Source of the DNA: Caprella mutica
Lineage: Eukaryota > Arthropoda > Malacostraca > Amphipoda > Caprellidae
DNA: 64,000 nucleotides
Assembly: GCA_947561585.1 (NCBI GenBank)
Contig: CANNZV010002541.1
Coordinates: forward strand, 29,994 to 93,993
Reading direction: 5' to 3'
In this document: positions 12,676-23,824 of the stretch, one piece after another
How the letters are laid out: the number at the start of each line of letters is the position of its first letter
Numbering within the stretch: the first letter of the stretch is position 1
The notes under the pieces: model-generated
Database searches by the model: none
What the model saw: only the letters and a program-made list of their open reading frames with translations
What the model was told of the DNA's origin: nothing
Position numbers and translations under genes: made by a program

Positions 12676-12888
12676 GTTTAAATGTTAGCCCTGGAAAAGG
12701 ATACAACGAAGGCGTCCGAAAGTTTGCGAAATTTAAAACTACTTCTTCTTCTCGAGTTAGTATATCCTACGAAAAAATATATAAAAAGCCTTTCATGCTG
12801 AATAATAAATGGATTACCAATTAATTATAACATGACTGAACTGAAATTTTTTATCTTCTATGTTCATTTCATAAAAGTTTTCTGTTCT

Positions 12889-15800
12889 CTAATGATGATT
12901 GCCAGCGATAGCTATCAAGACAATCATTGCAGTGTGGAAGACATTACTGTTGAAAAGTTTGGCGCCTGACCGATTGGAAATCGTTCTGTCCATGCCACTT
13001 CCACAGGGGCATATACCGAATTCATTAATGACGCCTGATTAAAGAAAGAAAATATTAGAGCGGTAATTTGAACTGAATGATTTGATATCTATATGGATTT
13101 GGTAGAATAGGAATGCGATTTAGGTATTTATTTGGTGTCTTTAATATAGGATTCAACTGCAAAAAAAAAAGGTAAATTGAAATCAATTAATAACCTATGT
13201 TCTATAAGGAAACAGAATAAATTAGTCGAAAGTAGAAGATTATAATAAAAATTATAGCTTAAAAATGATTTCATAGGTACCAAAATTACCAAGTATTTTG
13301 TAGATCATTTTATATTATTATAGTCTAATTCAGGGGTGGGCAGAAATTCATTTTCGAGTGCCACAGATAGAAATTTCAGTGCTACGAAATATTTTTTTCT
13401 TTTTTCATAGAAAACTAAATTTAATGATACACTTAGTTATTTTTTATAGTTTTTTTCCAATAGCATATTAAAGATTGCACCATAGGGGGAAAGTAAAATA
13501 AATCAGATAAGTAGCTTTCTCAAAACAAATTTCATTCTCGTACATTTAGACAAAATCATAAATAAAATGAACAAACATTTGCATATATTAGAAAATCAAT
13601 TCTATCAAAATTAATATAGAATAAATAAAATAAACATGAGTAAAGAATTCTTATTTATTCAGGTGATTCTTCCTGATTCTTTATTAATAAAGAATAATTT
13701 GGCACTCTGTCACTAGTTGTGATTCTCATCACATCTGCCAGGTGAGCATCAGTCATTACACTGCGGATTTTAGATTTATTGAACTTCAAGGTCGAGAATG
13801 CCTGTTCACAAATTTACGTTGATCCAAAAAACAAAAGCATCTTCTTCGCTAATGATCTTAATTTGTTAAAACTATGTTCATCAAGGGAAGAATAAAATTT
13901 AGTGATCTCATCAGTTCTAAAATGGAATGCATGTCTTGGGTCTGCCTGCAGCTCTATTATTTTAAGTTGAACTTCACTTGGAGCATCATTTGCAGAAATA
14001 GAAAATGGTGCCGAAACCGTTGTGAATTCATTTTTCAAATTTCTAAAATCTGAAAACCTGCGTGTGAATTCTTCATGCAAATCATTAACTTGAACGACGT
14101 ATCTTACTTTGATTTGCTCAACTAAATTTACTTGTTTCAAAGTTTCAAAGTGGTCCAGGTGGTTGTTTTGTAACTGTTCTGAAAACAACAATAATTTGTT
14201 CATGAATGCTGTTACATAAAAATACATCTCATGAGCAAACAACCCTTTTCCTTGTAACTTTACATTTATATCTGATAAGAGAGAGGTGATATCTGCTGCA
14301 AATGCAAAATCAGAAAGAAAATGTTGATCATTAAATTTCGGAAATTTAGATGTGTTCTTTTTTTGTACAATAAATGACGATATTTCTTTTTTCAAACTCC
14401 ACACTCTTTTTAAAACTTTACTAATGCTGAGCCACCTTACGTTGGAGTGATACAAAATTTCACCTTGTTCAGCCTCAGATTCCTCTAACAATTGTATGAA
14501 CTGCCTGTGCTTCAATCCACTTGATCTGATATAATTTATAATGCCTGTCACAGTTTTCAATAGATCATATAATTTCAATACTTTCTTGCACAAAACTTGC
14601 TGGTGTATTATGCAATGAAATGGAAATATTTCTTGTCCAGGGTTAGTTTCTTCAATTTTGTTCTTGATTCTTGTTATGAGTCCTTTGTTTTTACCAGTCA
14701 AACTTGGGCATCCATCAGTAGTTATACTTATCAATTTATCCCATTTCAGTCCTAACTCAATGAAGCTTTTCTCCAATTCCTTAAAAATATCTTCACCTGT
14801 AGTTGTGCCTTTCATTGAACACAGTGCAGCCAGTTCTTCTGTTATAGCGAAGTTTTTAGTGATACCTCTTATGAAAATCAGCAGCTGTGATGTGTCCTTA
14901 ATATCGCAACTTTCATCGAGAGCGATTGAGAAGTAATCAAACGCTGCAATCTCTTTTTTAAAGTTCACAACACAGATGAGTTGCGATATTTTCAATTCTT
15001 CGCACAACAGTTCGTCGAGAAAGACTTAAATCCTGGAAATGGGTAGTTTTTTCGGGACATATCAATTTAGCTGCATCTAATATACATTCTTTAATGAATT
15101 CACCATCTGAAAAAGATTTATCATTCTTCGCAATTTTATAAGAGATGATGTAGCTAACTTCTGTCAGTTGTCCTTCTGTCACCGCGGTTTGAATAGTCTT
15201 CCCTGGTTGCAGTAAACGCAGTTCTAATTCTTGAAACTTTTTTGCTCTTTCGCAATCAGTTTCAAATTTAGTGTTAATGTTATATTGAGTTGCGTGTTTC
15301 TTGTTGAAGTGTCTTCTCATATTAAATTCTTTCATCACCGTCAATTCTTGCAAACAAATAACGCAAGTAGTAACTTCATTATGAAGAGATACAAAATATT
15401 TAAGTTTCCACTCCTCCTTGAAATTATGGATTCTTAATTTTTTCGTACGTGCATTTTTAATCATTTTAACTAGGCATCTGAAAGAGAAAAATATTTTTGG
15501 GAAATATTTTTCAACGCATAAACTGTTCAAACTCATTTACGTTCATTACAAATAATTATCTTAATGCAATACTATATAATTATTTTTGTAATAATTCCTA
15601 TGTATAATCACAATAATTCCTTGTTTTAAAAATGAGTAAATGACCCAAACAACACAATGAAAGCGATACTATTCCAGCAGCGAATTCTAAACCATACAAT
15701 GTCTTTACTCTAACACTGCAATGGAAACAATGATATTCTATGCTAGAGCGAGCAAGTAAGTAAGGTATTGGGTTTGATATAGAATAACGGACAGATGCAA

Positions 15801-18800
15801 TTTTTTTCTTCTTCTATTCTAACGGCCATAAGGTCGAAACACACTCATTATTGAATAATAATATACAAAAAATAAATATTGTTTTCATAATAAGTATTTT
15901 TTCTAAAAGAGAATCAAATCTAGTAATAAATCGGGATCTACATCCAGATTTCACTTGATTATACAAGTAGGTAGTCAACAATTAATAATTACACAGTAAT
16001 GTTTAATTTTCACATTGTCACTGTATAAAATAGCAAATAAGCAGGATATGCATATTACATAATACTTTTAACAGGCAAAATGAAATATATTAACGGACAG
16101 TAGCAATCATGTACAAAACCTGAATATAATAAAAAAATACATTTAAAATAGTTATCGGTAAGTTAAATATTTTTCTTTTAATTATTTTTATTTTCTTTCA
16201 ATTTTAATAATTTGTAAACAGGTGGGGTGGGCACCCGGTGCCATTTGAGTGCTAAAAAGAGCACTCGGTGCCACAATTGCCCACCCCTGGTCTAATTAGT
16301 ACGTGTATTGTAATTAAGATAAATGTGTCTAAATAACTATAATTTCCGGTGACTGGTTATTTGATCCATGGTCAAAAGGTCCCCGGCCAATTGTTTTAAT
16401 CCCCGGTCATTTGATCCCCATACCATTTGATCCCGGTCAAAAGATCCCTGGTCATCTGATTCCCTGTCGTATTTTTGTTTGTTTATATGTATAACTAGCA
16501 TATAATAATTTATTGAAATTTTTATTTCTTAATAAGAAATGGCATCTACTATTTTGAATTGATTACTGCAAAAAATTAATTATTTCTTATTACTAAATAA
16601 TTTAAATTTACAACGTATCAGGAAACATCTTACAAGTAATATGAAATTTTAACCAGCTATTGATTAGTTCACTCGCAAGCTTTTACTATTACAAACATTA
16701 TGATCCAGATAATGCATGTGCGATAGATTGAGAATCATTTTATAGTAAATAGTATACTTAAATTATATACCATAAAATGATTTTTGATCTACTGCACCTG
16801 TAAGATGATAATAATAATTACGGCAAAAAGCGCTTAATTTAAAACTACCGATAGATTGTCAAAAGTTATATTTTTGACGGCATTTATTTATTTATTTATT
16901 TATCATCTTGTTAATCGCATAACTGAGAAAGTGTTTAATCAAATTGCCTGATTATTAGTGAAACAATAATTGGTCAATGTCCAGTGACAATCTGGTAAAA
17001 TTTTGGGAGCGACCCGGTCAAAGGTCGAGGTCATGGTCATTTATAACTCAAAGAGTGTTGAACCATATTGCATGAAACTTGGTGTTGCGATTGGTCAATG
17101 TCCAGGAATAATCTGGTATAATTTTAGGAGCGATCCTGTTAAAGGTCAAGGTCAAGGCCATTTATAACTCAATAACTCGAGCAGTATTCAACCAAATTGT
17201 CTTAAATTGGATGGGATGATTGGTCAAAGTCCAGGAACAATTTGGTATAATTTTGAGAGCGATCTGGTTAAAGGTCAAGATCATTTATAACTCAATAACT
17301 GAAAAAGTGTTGAACCATATTGCATGGAAATTGGCGGGACGATTGATTTTGGGAGAGAACGGGTCAAAGCGGCGGCGAAGGTATGCGCTCACCGAGTGCA
17401 TGTAATCTAGTTCATTCCTAGTATGAAATTAATTATATATTATTATTGAATTATTCGAGCGCCTTTCTTTTGACCTTGATGTTTGACCTTTGTCTCGATC
17501 ACTCTCAAAATCTAACAAAATGGTTCTTGTATATTTACCATTCGTCTCACCAAGTTTCATAAAATATGGTGCAATACTTTTTGAGTTATATATGACCATG
17601 ATCTTGACCTTTGACCACGTCGCTCTCAAAGTTCTACCAGCAGGTCATTGGACATTGACCAATCATTTCACCAAATTTCAGGCAATTTGATTGAACAATT
17701 TTTCAGTTATGCGAATAACAAGATGGTAAATAAATTGATAAATGCCGTCTATAATAAATAATATGTAACCGTCACCTGTGACGGTTACTGAGTGACTCGT
17801 GTGAAAGGGGTCTTATATGTCGAATGTAATATTATATGTTTTGTAATTATATACACCAATAATAAATGAATACTAGGTGTATAAACGGAAAATATGACTG
17901 GGAATCAAAATTAATGACTGGGGATCAAATGATCGGGAATCAATTGACGGGGGACCTTTTGACCTGGGTTAAATTGACCTAGACCTGTAAATTTCCTACT
18001 CCCACTCCTAATTTACCTATTATTATCTTCAGTTTAACTCACCCGTTTCACAGGCACAGAATCCATTTTTGCACACTGCATTAAACATCGAGACACAAGT
18101 GTGATTGAATGTACACCTTGTTTCTTCCATGACTGTGAAGAGAATAGAGCCATTATAATGTTATTTCAAAGTTAGCACAAACATTTCACTTTTATCTCAT
18201 TCCTTAGTTTTCGAATCGAAGACTTCCAACACAAATTTGATAGAGGAAGTATGTCCAGAAATGGGTGGAAACGTGTTATAGAATGGATTAAAGTGGGTAA
18301 AATAATGAAAGGAAGTACGTCAAAGAATGGAGAGAAGTGAGTGAAACATGCATTGAGGGAAGTGGGCCCATGGAATGGAATGAAGTGGTTCAAAGAAAAA
18401 TGGGAGGTGGGTCCAATAATCAAGAAAATTGGTCAAATAATGAAATGAAAATGGTCAAATATTGAAAAGAAGTGTGGCAAATAAACTTGTTATTGGGTCC
18501 AAGAAAAGATGGTAGTGAAACATATTATGGAGGAAAGTGGATTAGATCATGGAAGGATGTGGTTCAGATTATGGAAGGATGAAGATCGGATTATGGAAGG
18601 ATGTGGATCAGATTATGGAAGGATGTGAGTCAAAGGATGGAAGGACAATGGGTGAATGAATGAAGGGAATTGGTTTTGTGAGTGGATGTATATGTAGTTG
18701 TAGCTATAGATAGTAGAACAGTTAATGGAATAAGTTTCCATAATTACTATTAAATACCTGAGTTTTTATTTTTGGTATGTGGTCCTATCGTAGTTGTGTC

Positions 18801-18837
18801 CCTCTCTCCGCACAGGTGATCATATGCTGCATCCCAT
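12889..18837 (-). CDS. EB-module-like cysteine-rich protein, three 3' exons
   Basis: Three exons on the minus strand join in phase: 18837-18758 (acceptor gttgtcacag, donor gtattt), 18132-18043 (acceptor ctcttcacag, donor gtgagt) and 13034-12889 (acceptor ctttctttaatcag, stop TAG). The middle exon encodes RCTFNHTCVSMFNAVCKNGF followed by CACETG, a clear EB-module/EGF-like spacing (C..C...C...G.C.C..G). The last exon adds ICPCGSGMD and ends in a hydrophobic run FHTAMIVLIAIAG just before the stop, suggesting a membrane or GPI-type tail. The last intron spans about 4.9 kb and contains a complete hAT transposon and a foldback element. Upstream exons, including any signal peptide, were not found; the F5/8-C exon at 25.0-25.8 kb is a possible neighbour in the same unit but its phase does not match directly. 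EB modules occur in arthropod and nematode extracellular proteins. Confidence 0.6.
13331..16289 (-). mobile_element. full-length hAT transposon with intact ends
   Basis: The ends are inverted repeats CAGGGGTGGGCA (13331) and its complement ending at 16289. An 8-bp target duplication gtctaatt flanks it exactly (13323-13330 and 16290-16297). Length is 2,959 bp. It contains one minus-strand transposase gene with two lesions. Subterminal copies of 'gagtgc..a.....gcactcggtgcca' lie near 16235-16275. It is inserted in the last intron of the EB-module gene. Confidence 0.92.
13655..15464 (-). pseudogene. hAT transposase (ZBED5/GTF2IRD2-like), one frameshift and one stop
   Basis: The N-terminal part (start at 15464, MIKNARTKK) has a BED-type zinc finger: CVICLQE followed by RRHFNKKH. 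An intron acceptor 'tttctctttcag' lies just upstream, so the start may follow a spliced leader. The frame breaks at 14958-14960 by what looks like one extra T in 'cttta', after which the catalytic region continues in another frame: SIALDESCD, the DGCPSLTG segment, FHCIIHQQ and NVRWLS are typical of hAT DDE/RNase H folds of the Charlie-like group. A TAA at 13814-13816 interrupts the C-terminal dimerisation region, which resumes in frame as CEQAFSTLKFNKSKIRS and MTDAHLADVMRI to a TAA at 13655-13657. The lesions are few, so the copy is fairly young but inactive unless suppressed. Confidence 0.85.
16960..17400 (+). repeat. about 115-bp degenerate tandem unit, + orientation
   Basis: Units share 'tttataactcaataactg', 'gttgaaccatattgcatg', 'gattggtcaatgtccagg' and 'gagcgatctggt' blocks in the same order, repeated four times with moderate divergence. 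The short ORF at 17220-17405 is a by-product. Confidence 0.75.
17440..17715 (-). repeat. same unit as 16960-17400, reversed
   Basis: Two copies in reverse orientation (for example 'tgaccatgatcttgacct' and 'cattggacattgaccaatc') form the other arm of the foldback element. Confidence 0.75.
18180..18540 (+). other. purine-rich intron sequence, no gene
   Basis: This part of the EB-module gene's intron is rich in gaagtgggt/aatgaaagg-like words, a decayed simple repeat. The minus ORF at 18172-18423 is its by-product. Confidence 0.4.
18547..18650 (+). repeat. 22-bp tandem repeat, about 4-5 copies
   Basis: The unit attatggaaggatgtggatc plus ag repeats with small changes in the intron between the two upstream EB-module gene exons. 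Confidence 0.75.
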
Positions 18838-18852
18838 CTGTGACAACACGAA

Positions 18853-19675
18853 ATAAATCGTCAATCAGTTTAAATCTATAGTGTAGCTATTTTCATACTA
18901 TTTTAGGCATATTTATGAAATTAAATGATTAAAAAAACAATTCAAAATTAGATATCTTTTATTTCATTATTACTGTGTTTTTCGAGTATTTCTTTCATTG
19001 CTGGTTGTGTAATATTTACTTCTATATAAACTTTCCATTTCAAATGCATCAACTTTTTTTTTAACTGACATACAGTTCCTCCTTCATTCCTTCAAATTAA
19101 CTGCCCTTTTATGACTTTGTTCTTACATAAATACCAAAAATATTTTTGTATATAAAAATTTAAAAATATTTACGTTTCGGCGTAAATCAAGGTAAATTAT
19201 AGAATTAATTGTACTTTTGTGACGTGTGGCAACGTAGAAATACAGTTTGGTTAGCCAATACGCACGAATTTTGGGAGAGGTTTCTTAGGTATACAGGACT
19301 AACACCGAATTACTTATGTCAACACTTTGAAATATATGGTAATAGAATAAATATTATTATAACAAATGCGAACACAAACCAATCATATCTGTAAAAACTG
19401 GGGAGAGATATATGTCTTACCACAAACACTACTTTCAGATAATAAATTTAATATAAGTCATACTTGACGGTACTGATTAGAGAAATAGTTATGTAAAGCA
19501 GGATATTTAGGAAACTAGTAAACACTGAGACAAATGAGCACTACTGAGTCACTGAAAGTCTTTAAACTATTACACCTGTTAAGGTTCCAATATATACAGA
19601 TTTTGTACAACATTCCAAGAAATTAACTAGACTTCAAAAAAGTTTACAAATTCACATATCATAAACTGGATTGCA
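18853..19675. other. no recognisable gene
   Basis: AT-rich sequence upstream of the first recognised exon of the EB-module gene. Earlier exons may lie here but none could be supported. Confidence 0.4.
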
Positions 19676-20372
19676 TTCACTCGGTAAATCGCATACCTTC
19701 GCCGCCGCTTATCCGTTTGCTACCGAAATCTAATAAACTGGTGACTGGATAGTGACCAATCGTCATACCAAGATTCATGCAATATGGTTCAATACTTTTT
19801 GAGTTATTGAGTTCTAATTGACCTTGACTTTTGACCAGATCACTCTCACTCTCAATATTCTACCAGATGGTTCCTGGACATTGTCTAATCGTCCCATCAA
19901 ATTTCAGATAATTTGGTTGAATACTTTTTGAGTTATAAATGACCTTGATCTTTGACCTTTGTCCCAATCGCTCTCAAAGTATAGCAAAATGGTTCCTGTA
20001 TATTGACCAATCGTCTCACCAATTTACATGCAATATAATTTAAAACTTTTCGAGTTATAAATGACCTTGACCTTTGACTGTGTCCTTCACCAAATTCTAC
20101 CAGTATGTCACTGGACATTGACCAATCGTTTCACAAAATTTCAGGCAATTTGGTTGAACAATTGATCAGTTATGCGGATAATAAGATGATAAATAAATGA
20201 ATAAATAAATAAATGCAGGCCATAATATTAACTTCTTGCATTCTGCGAAGGTAATGAATAGTAGGTGTATAAACGGAAAATATGACTGGAAATCAAATGA
20301 GCGGGAATCATTTGACCGGGAATCATATGATATGGGGATCAAATGACCGGGGTTCAATTAACCGAGACCCAG
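19676..20372 (-). mobile_element. partial copy of the foldback element
   Basis: This stretch matches the right half of the 16348-17988 element: a 'cactcggtaaatcgcatacc' block with 'ttcgccgccg', then about four reversed 115-bp units (19740-20165), then the 'ggtgtataaacggaaaatat' block and end motifs 'gggatcaaatgaccggggtt'. The left end with its terminal motif is missing, so it is truncated. Confidence 0.65.
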
Positions 20373-21990
20373 AGCTAACAGAAAGGAAATCGATCAAATA
20401 TTCTGTTCATAATTAATTATGCAATAAATATTCACATTCCATGCACTTTCACTTTTTCTAAGATTCAATAGAAGAACAAGGCTGTATTCCAACTTATCAC
20501 ATATCGTAAATTTAATGGTAATTAGGTATATAGGTTCACTTTTTGGTACCTAATGCTTTTTTAGGGAAATGGTTTTTAGATACCGGTGTAGGTAGCCATT
20601 TAAAAAGTGTCTTCAAGCTATATTTTAGTTTTGAATTTTTCAAGATTCAATGGAACCTTTCTCTTTGCTTGAAATTCAGAGGGTAGAAGAAAGAACGGAA
20701 AAAATTATTTAATTACATATTATAATGTAACAATGAATCCAAATTTGAAATGGTTTGCAGTTCTGTAATCAGTAACCTTAGTTCTAATGAAAAAGAGTAA
20801 TAAAAAATTAGAATGTAGGGGGACCCTTCAAAATAGTTGTATGTTTTATGAAACCGAACTCTGGAAGACTGCATTGAAATTAATAAAAATTAGTTCTCGA
20901 GTCACCTATTGGTTAGTCAATCAACTCATTTGTTTATGTAGATATTATTGATGACACTTTGAAGCGATAAAACTAACTGTTTTCAATTGATGATAATATA
21001 TTTTGTGAACTTATATTTCATTAAAAAATTACTAGTGATTTTTTTTAATTTCTCCGTTCATTTTAATATTAATGAATGAAAATAAATTATCATAAAATAT
21101 GACTAGGCTAATTAGCTACTTTGATTATTACAAGGTCTTATAACATTTTGAGACATAGCTAAGCCCTTATTTACCCCCTTAAATTTTTTGTATCAGGGAG
21201 ACTCGTAGCTTCAATTACTATCACCTCTTCATTTCCCTCCCTCTTTCATCAGCGCAGTCAGTCAGTTCACTATATCAGATTAACTGATCTGTTTTCAAGA
21301 CTACTAATTTTTCGTTTGTAGAAAAATTTAAATGTTAACGCACTTTAATGACATCATTATGTTTCATTTTAAAACACAATTAACGCTGCTACTTTCATAA
21401 AACTACCATTGCTATGATATCATTATCGATATTGAGTCAATTTTTTAATTTCAATATCACCGCATGGTTTGTTAAGATTTGTTAATAATAACGAACGAAA
21501 TTATTATGTTTATACCTACAACTTTTTTCCAAATTACGATCCTATCTAATTTTAATTTAATATGATTTATTAGATAACAAATTATGTAATTAAATAATAG
21601 AGTTAAAGTTGCCCCAGACACAATATTCACGTTAAATACTGTTTTTGATATTGACTCAATATTGAAGCAACAATCAATGATACATGGGAAATATTTAGAT
21701 CTTAGAGCAACAGAATTGATCACCAGGGTTGAGTTTTTTTCAACTTTACAGAGTTGGGTTTGGTAATAGTTTTCTGCTCTTGTACATAAAAATAGTATGC
21801 AAAACTGTCATCATCTTCATCACACGCAAGGGCCCAAAGATATGAAAAATAACTAAAAACGTATTATAGTTAATAATTCTGTTAAATCTATTTTCTATCA
21901 AATCACTTCATAACAGCAAAATATAACATTAACATAACCTTATATCAATATTTAAAAGGTTGCCTTCAATATCCTTCGTACGCGCAGCGA
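20373..21990. other. AT-rich stretch without a supported gene
   Basis: Nothing recognised. The minus ORF at 21472-21723 is low-complexity. A doubtful exon-like reading at about 21740-21860 is discussed under rejected items. Confidence 0.4.
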
Positions 21991-21996
21991 TTTTCT

Positions 21997-22041
21997 ATCT
22001 GCATGGAGTAAATAATGGTGAAAATATTTATTGTAACTTCA
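21997..22041 (-). repeat. single diverged copy of the 45-bp unit
   Basis: 'tatctgcatggagtaaataa' followed by 'tggtgaaaatatttat' is one stand-alone unit of the array that starts 400 bp later. On the minus strand it reads as a splice acceptor tract ending atttactccatgcag. Confidence 0.6.
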
Positions 22042-22048
22042 TTCCTTA

Positions 22049-22225
22049 AGTAATTAGTTAGTCCTTACTTTATGCTGTCAAAAATTTCACACAATCAAAT
22101 ATGGTAAATATGATTTGCAAATTCAACGTATTATTTAATAATTGTACACTATGTTATCTCCATATATTATCCGCTTCTTTTAATCCGGAAACATCTTGTT
22201 GCACTAAAGATGTTACGCTTTATAT
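22049..22225. repeat. diverged duplicate of 25832-26002
   Basis: Starts 'taattagttagtc' and shares ordered blocks 'aaatatgat.tgcaaa', 'gtacactat', 'atatccg' or similar and 'ttgttgcac' with 25832-26002, same orientation, roughly three quarters identical by eye. The partner lies directly upstream of the F5/8-C exon, so this may mark a duplicated gene flank. Confidence 0.65.
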
Positions 22226-22442
22226 CCAAAATAATAGATATCCGGTTACCAGTTAACCGAATAACAGAAATCATCATACCAGAAAAAAGAAGAAATTCGG
22301 AAAAAAATGAAAAAAAAAATCGGAAAAAAGAAAAATAACATATCCTAATTTTACCTGAAAATATCCTATATTTTGGAAATCACAAAAGGGCTTGGTAAAT
22401 TATTGTTCACTTTTTTGTAATTTTCATCAATAAAATCCTTAT

Positions 22443-23188
22443 CCTTATCTGCATGGAGTAAATAATAGTGAGGATATCTAATGTATCTTTTATCTGCATG
22501 GAGTAAATAATAGTGAGGATATCTAATGTATCTTTTATCTGCATGGAGTAAATAAAAGTGAGGATATCTAATTTATCTTTTATCTGCATGGAGTAAATAA
22601 TAGTGAGGATATCTAATTTATCTTTTATCTGCATGGAGTAAATAATAGTGAGGATATTTAATTTATCTTTTATCTGCATGGAGTAAATAATAGTGAGGAT
22701 ATCTAATGTATCTTTTATCTGCATGGAGTAAATAATAGTGAGGATATTTAATTTATCTTTTATCTGCATGGAGTAAATAATAGTGAGGATATCTAATGTA
22801 TCTTTTATCTGCATGGAGTAAATAATAGTGAGGATATCTAATTTATCTTTTATCTGCATGGAGTAAATAATAGTGAGGATATCTAATTTATCTTTTATCT
22901 ACATGGAGTAAATAATAGTGAGGATATCTAATTTATCTTTTATCTGCATGGAGTAAACAATAGTGAGGATATCTAATTTATCTTTTATCTGCATGGAGTA
23001 AATAATAGTGAGGATATTTAATGTATCTTTTATCTGCATGGAGTAAATAATAGTGAGGATATTTAATGTATCTTTTATCTGCATGGAGTAAATAATAGTG
23101 AGGATAATTAATGTATCTTTTATCTGCATGGAGTAAATAATAGTGAGGATATTTAATGTATCTTTTATTGGCATGGAGTAAAATAATT
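22443..23188 (-). repeat. 45-bp minisatellite, about 16.5 copies
   Basis: The unit begins atctgcatggagtaaataat and is 45 bp long, with a few recurrent variants (tctaattta/tttaatgta). As 45 is divisible by three, one minus frame stays open and reads MQIKDTLDILTIIYS over and over, producing 150-aa and 91-aa ORFs that have no other sign of being genes. Each unit on the minus strand ends its pyrimidine-rich half in tttactccatgcag, a splice-acceptor-like sequence. Confidence 0.9.
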
Positions 23189-23374
23189 ATATTTCAGGTG
23201 ATCAGTTTTTCAGTAAATATGGTACATTAATTGTTGGAAATATGAATAATGTGGTATGTGTTGATAGAATTAAATTAAAATAAAAGTAATTTTTTAGTTT
23301 AATTAATTAATTAGATAACTGAACAAAATGTGAATAGTTAATTAAAAACAGTTAATTCACATAATATTGATAAC

Positions 23375-23433
23375 CTGTCATTTTACACTGGCAGGTACAC
23401 CAGTTGTTACAGTTATTGTCAATACAGTTTAGA
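23375..23433 (-). CDS. possible cysteine-rich micro-exon
   Basis: Between an acceptor-like attaaag and a donor gttatc lie 59 bases encoding NCIDNNCNNWCTCQCKMT, six Cys in 18 residues. The acceptor lacks a pyrimidine tract and no partner exon in phase was found. It could be an EGF/EB-like fragment of the minus-strand secreted-protein genes, or chance. Confidence 0.2.
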
Positions 23434-23824
23434 CTTTAATATTTGACTTAGTTTAAGTGACTGAATATTACCAGCAGGACGATAAAGAATTGATAGTGAC
23501 AGAAAGTTTGATGAGTGAAATATTCTGAAGAGCGACAGTTTAAAGGTAATAAAACAATCGATGACTTCAACTGTAATGAAAAAAGTTAAATATATAATAA
23601 AAGAAAAGCACAGCTGGCAAAAAGGGTACATTAATAAGATAATATTCATATCAATAATGAATGGATATAATTTTCAACATTCATTATACTTAATTCCTTC
23701 AATTGTTTCAAAATAAAAAATATCTTGCAGTGGATTTGTTAAAAGATCCCTATTAATTTCAAGTATTATTGGTAGGCATTTATAATACTAAATTCAATAT
23801 ATATATTGTTTAACAGCTTTGTTA

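Larger units (their letters stand above)
16348..17988. mobile_element. foldback DNA element with long inverted arms
   Basis: Left end ggtgactggttatttgatcc and right end (reversed) with ggtctaggtcaatttaaccc are built from repeated ggtca..gatcccc motifs. Near-identical 8-bp flanks taatttcc (16340-16347) and aaatttcc (17989-17996) suggest a target duplication with one change. The inner arms carry a roughly 115-bp unit with 'ggtcaatgtccag' and 'ggtcaaaggtcaaggtc': about four units in + orientation at 16960-17400 and two reversed at 17440-17715, so the element can fold on itself over hundreds of bases. No transposase is visible. It lies in the EB-module gene's last intron. Confidence 0.65.

Noticed and set aside
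14658..15437. Plus-strand ORFs of 92 and 68 aa
   Set aside because: Antisense to the hAT transposase.
21740..21860. Minus-strand reading FSYLWALACDEDDDSFAYYF resembling the end of a signal peptide
   Set aside because: No ATG, and no donor gives a phase that joins to the next exon at 18837 without creating a stop; the alternative frame that does fit has no recognisable content.
22407..23174. 150-aa and 91-aa minus ORFs of repeated MQIKDTLDILTIIYS
   Set aside because: Product of a 45-bp tandem array whose period is a multiple of three; no gene context.
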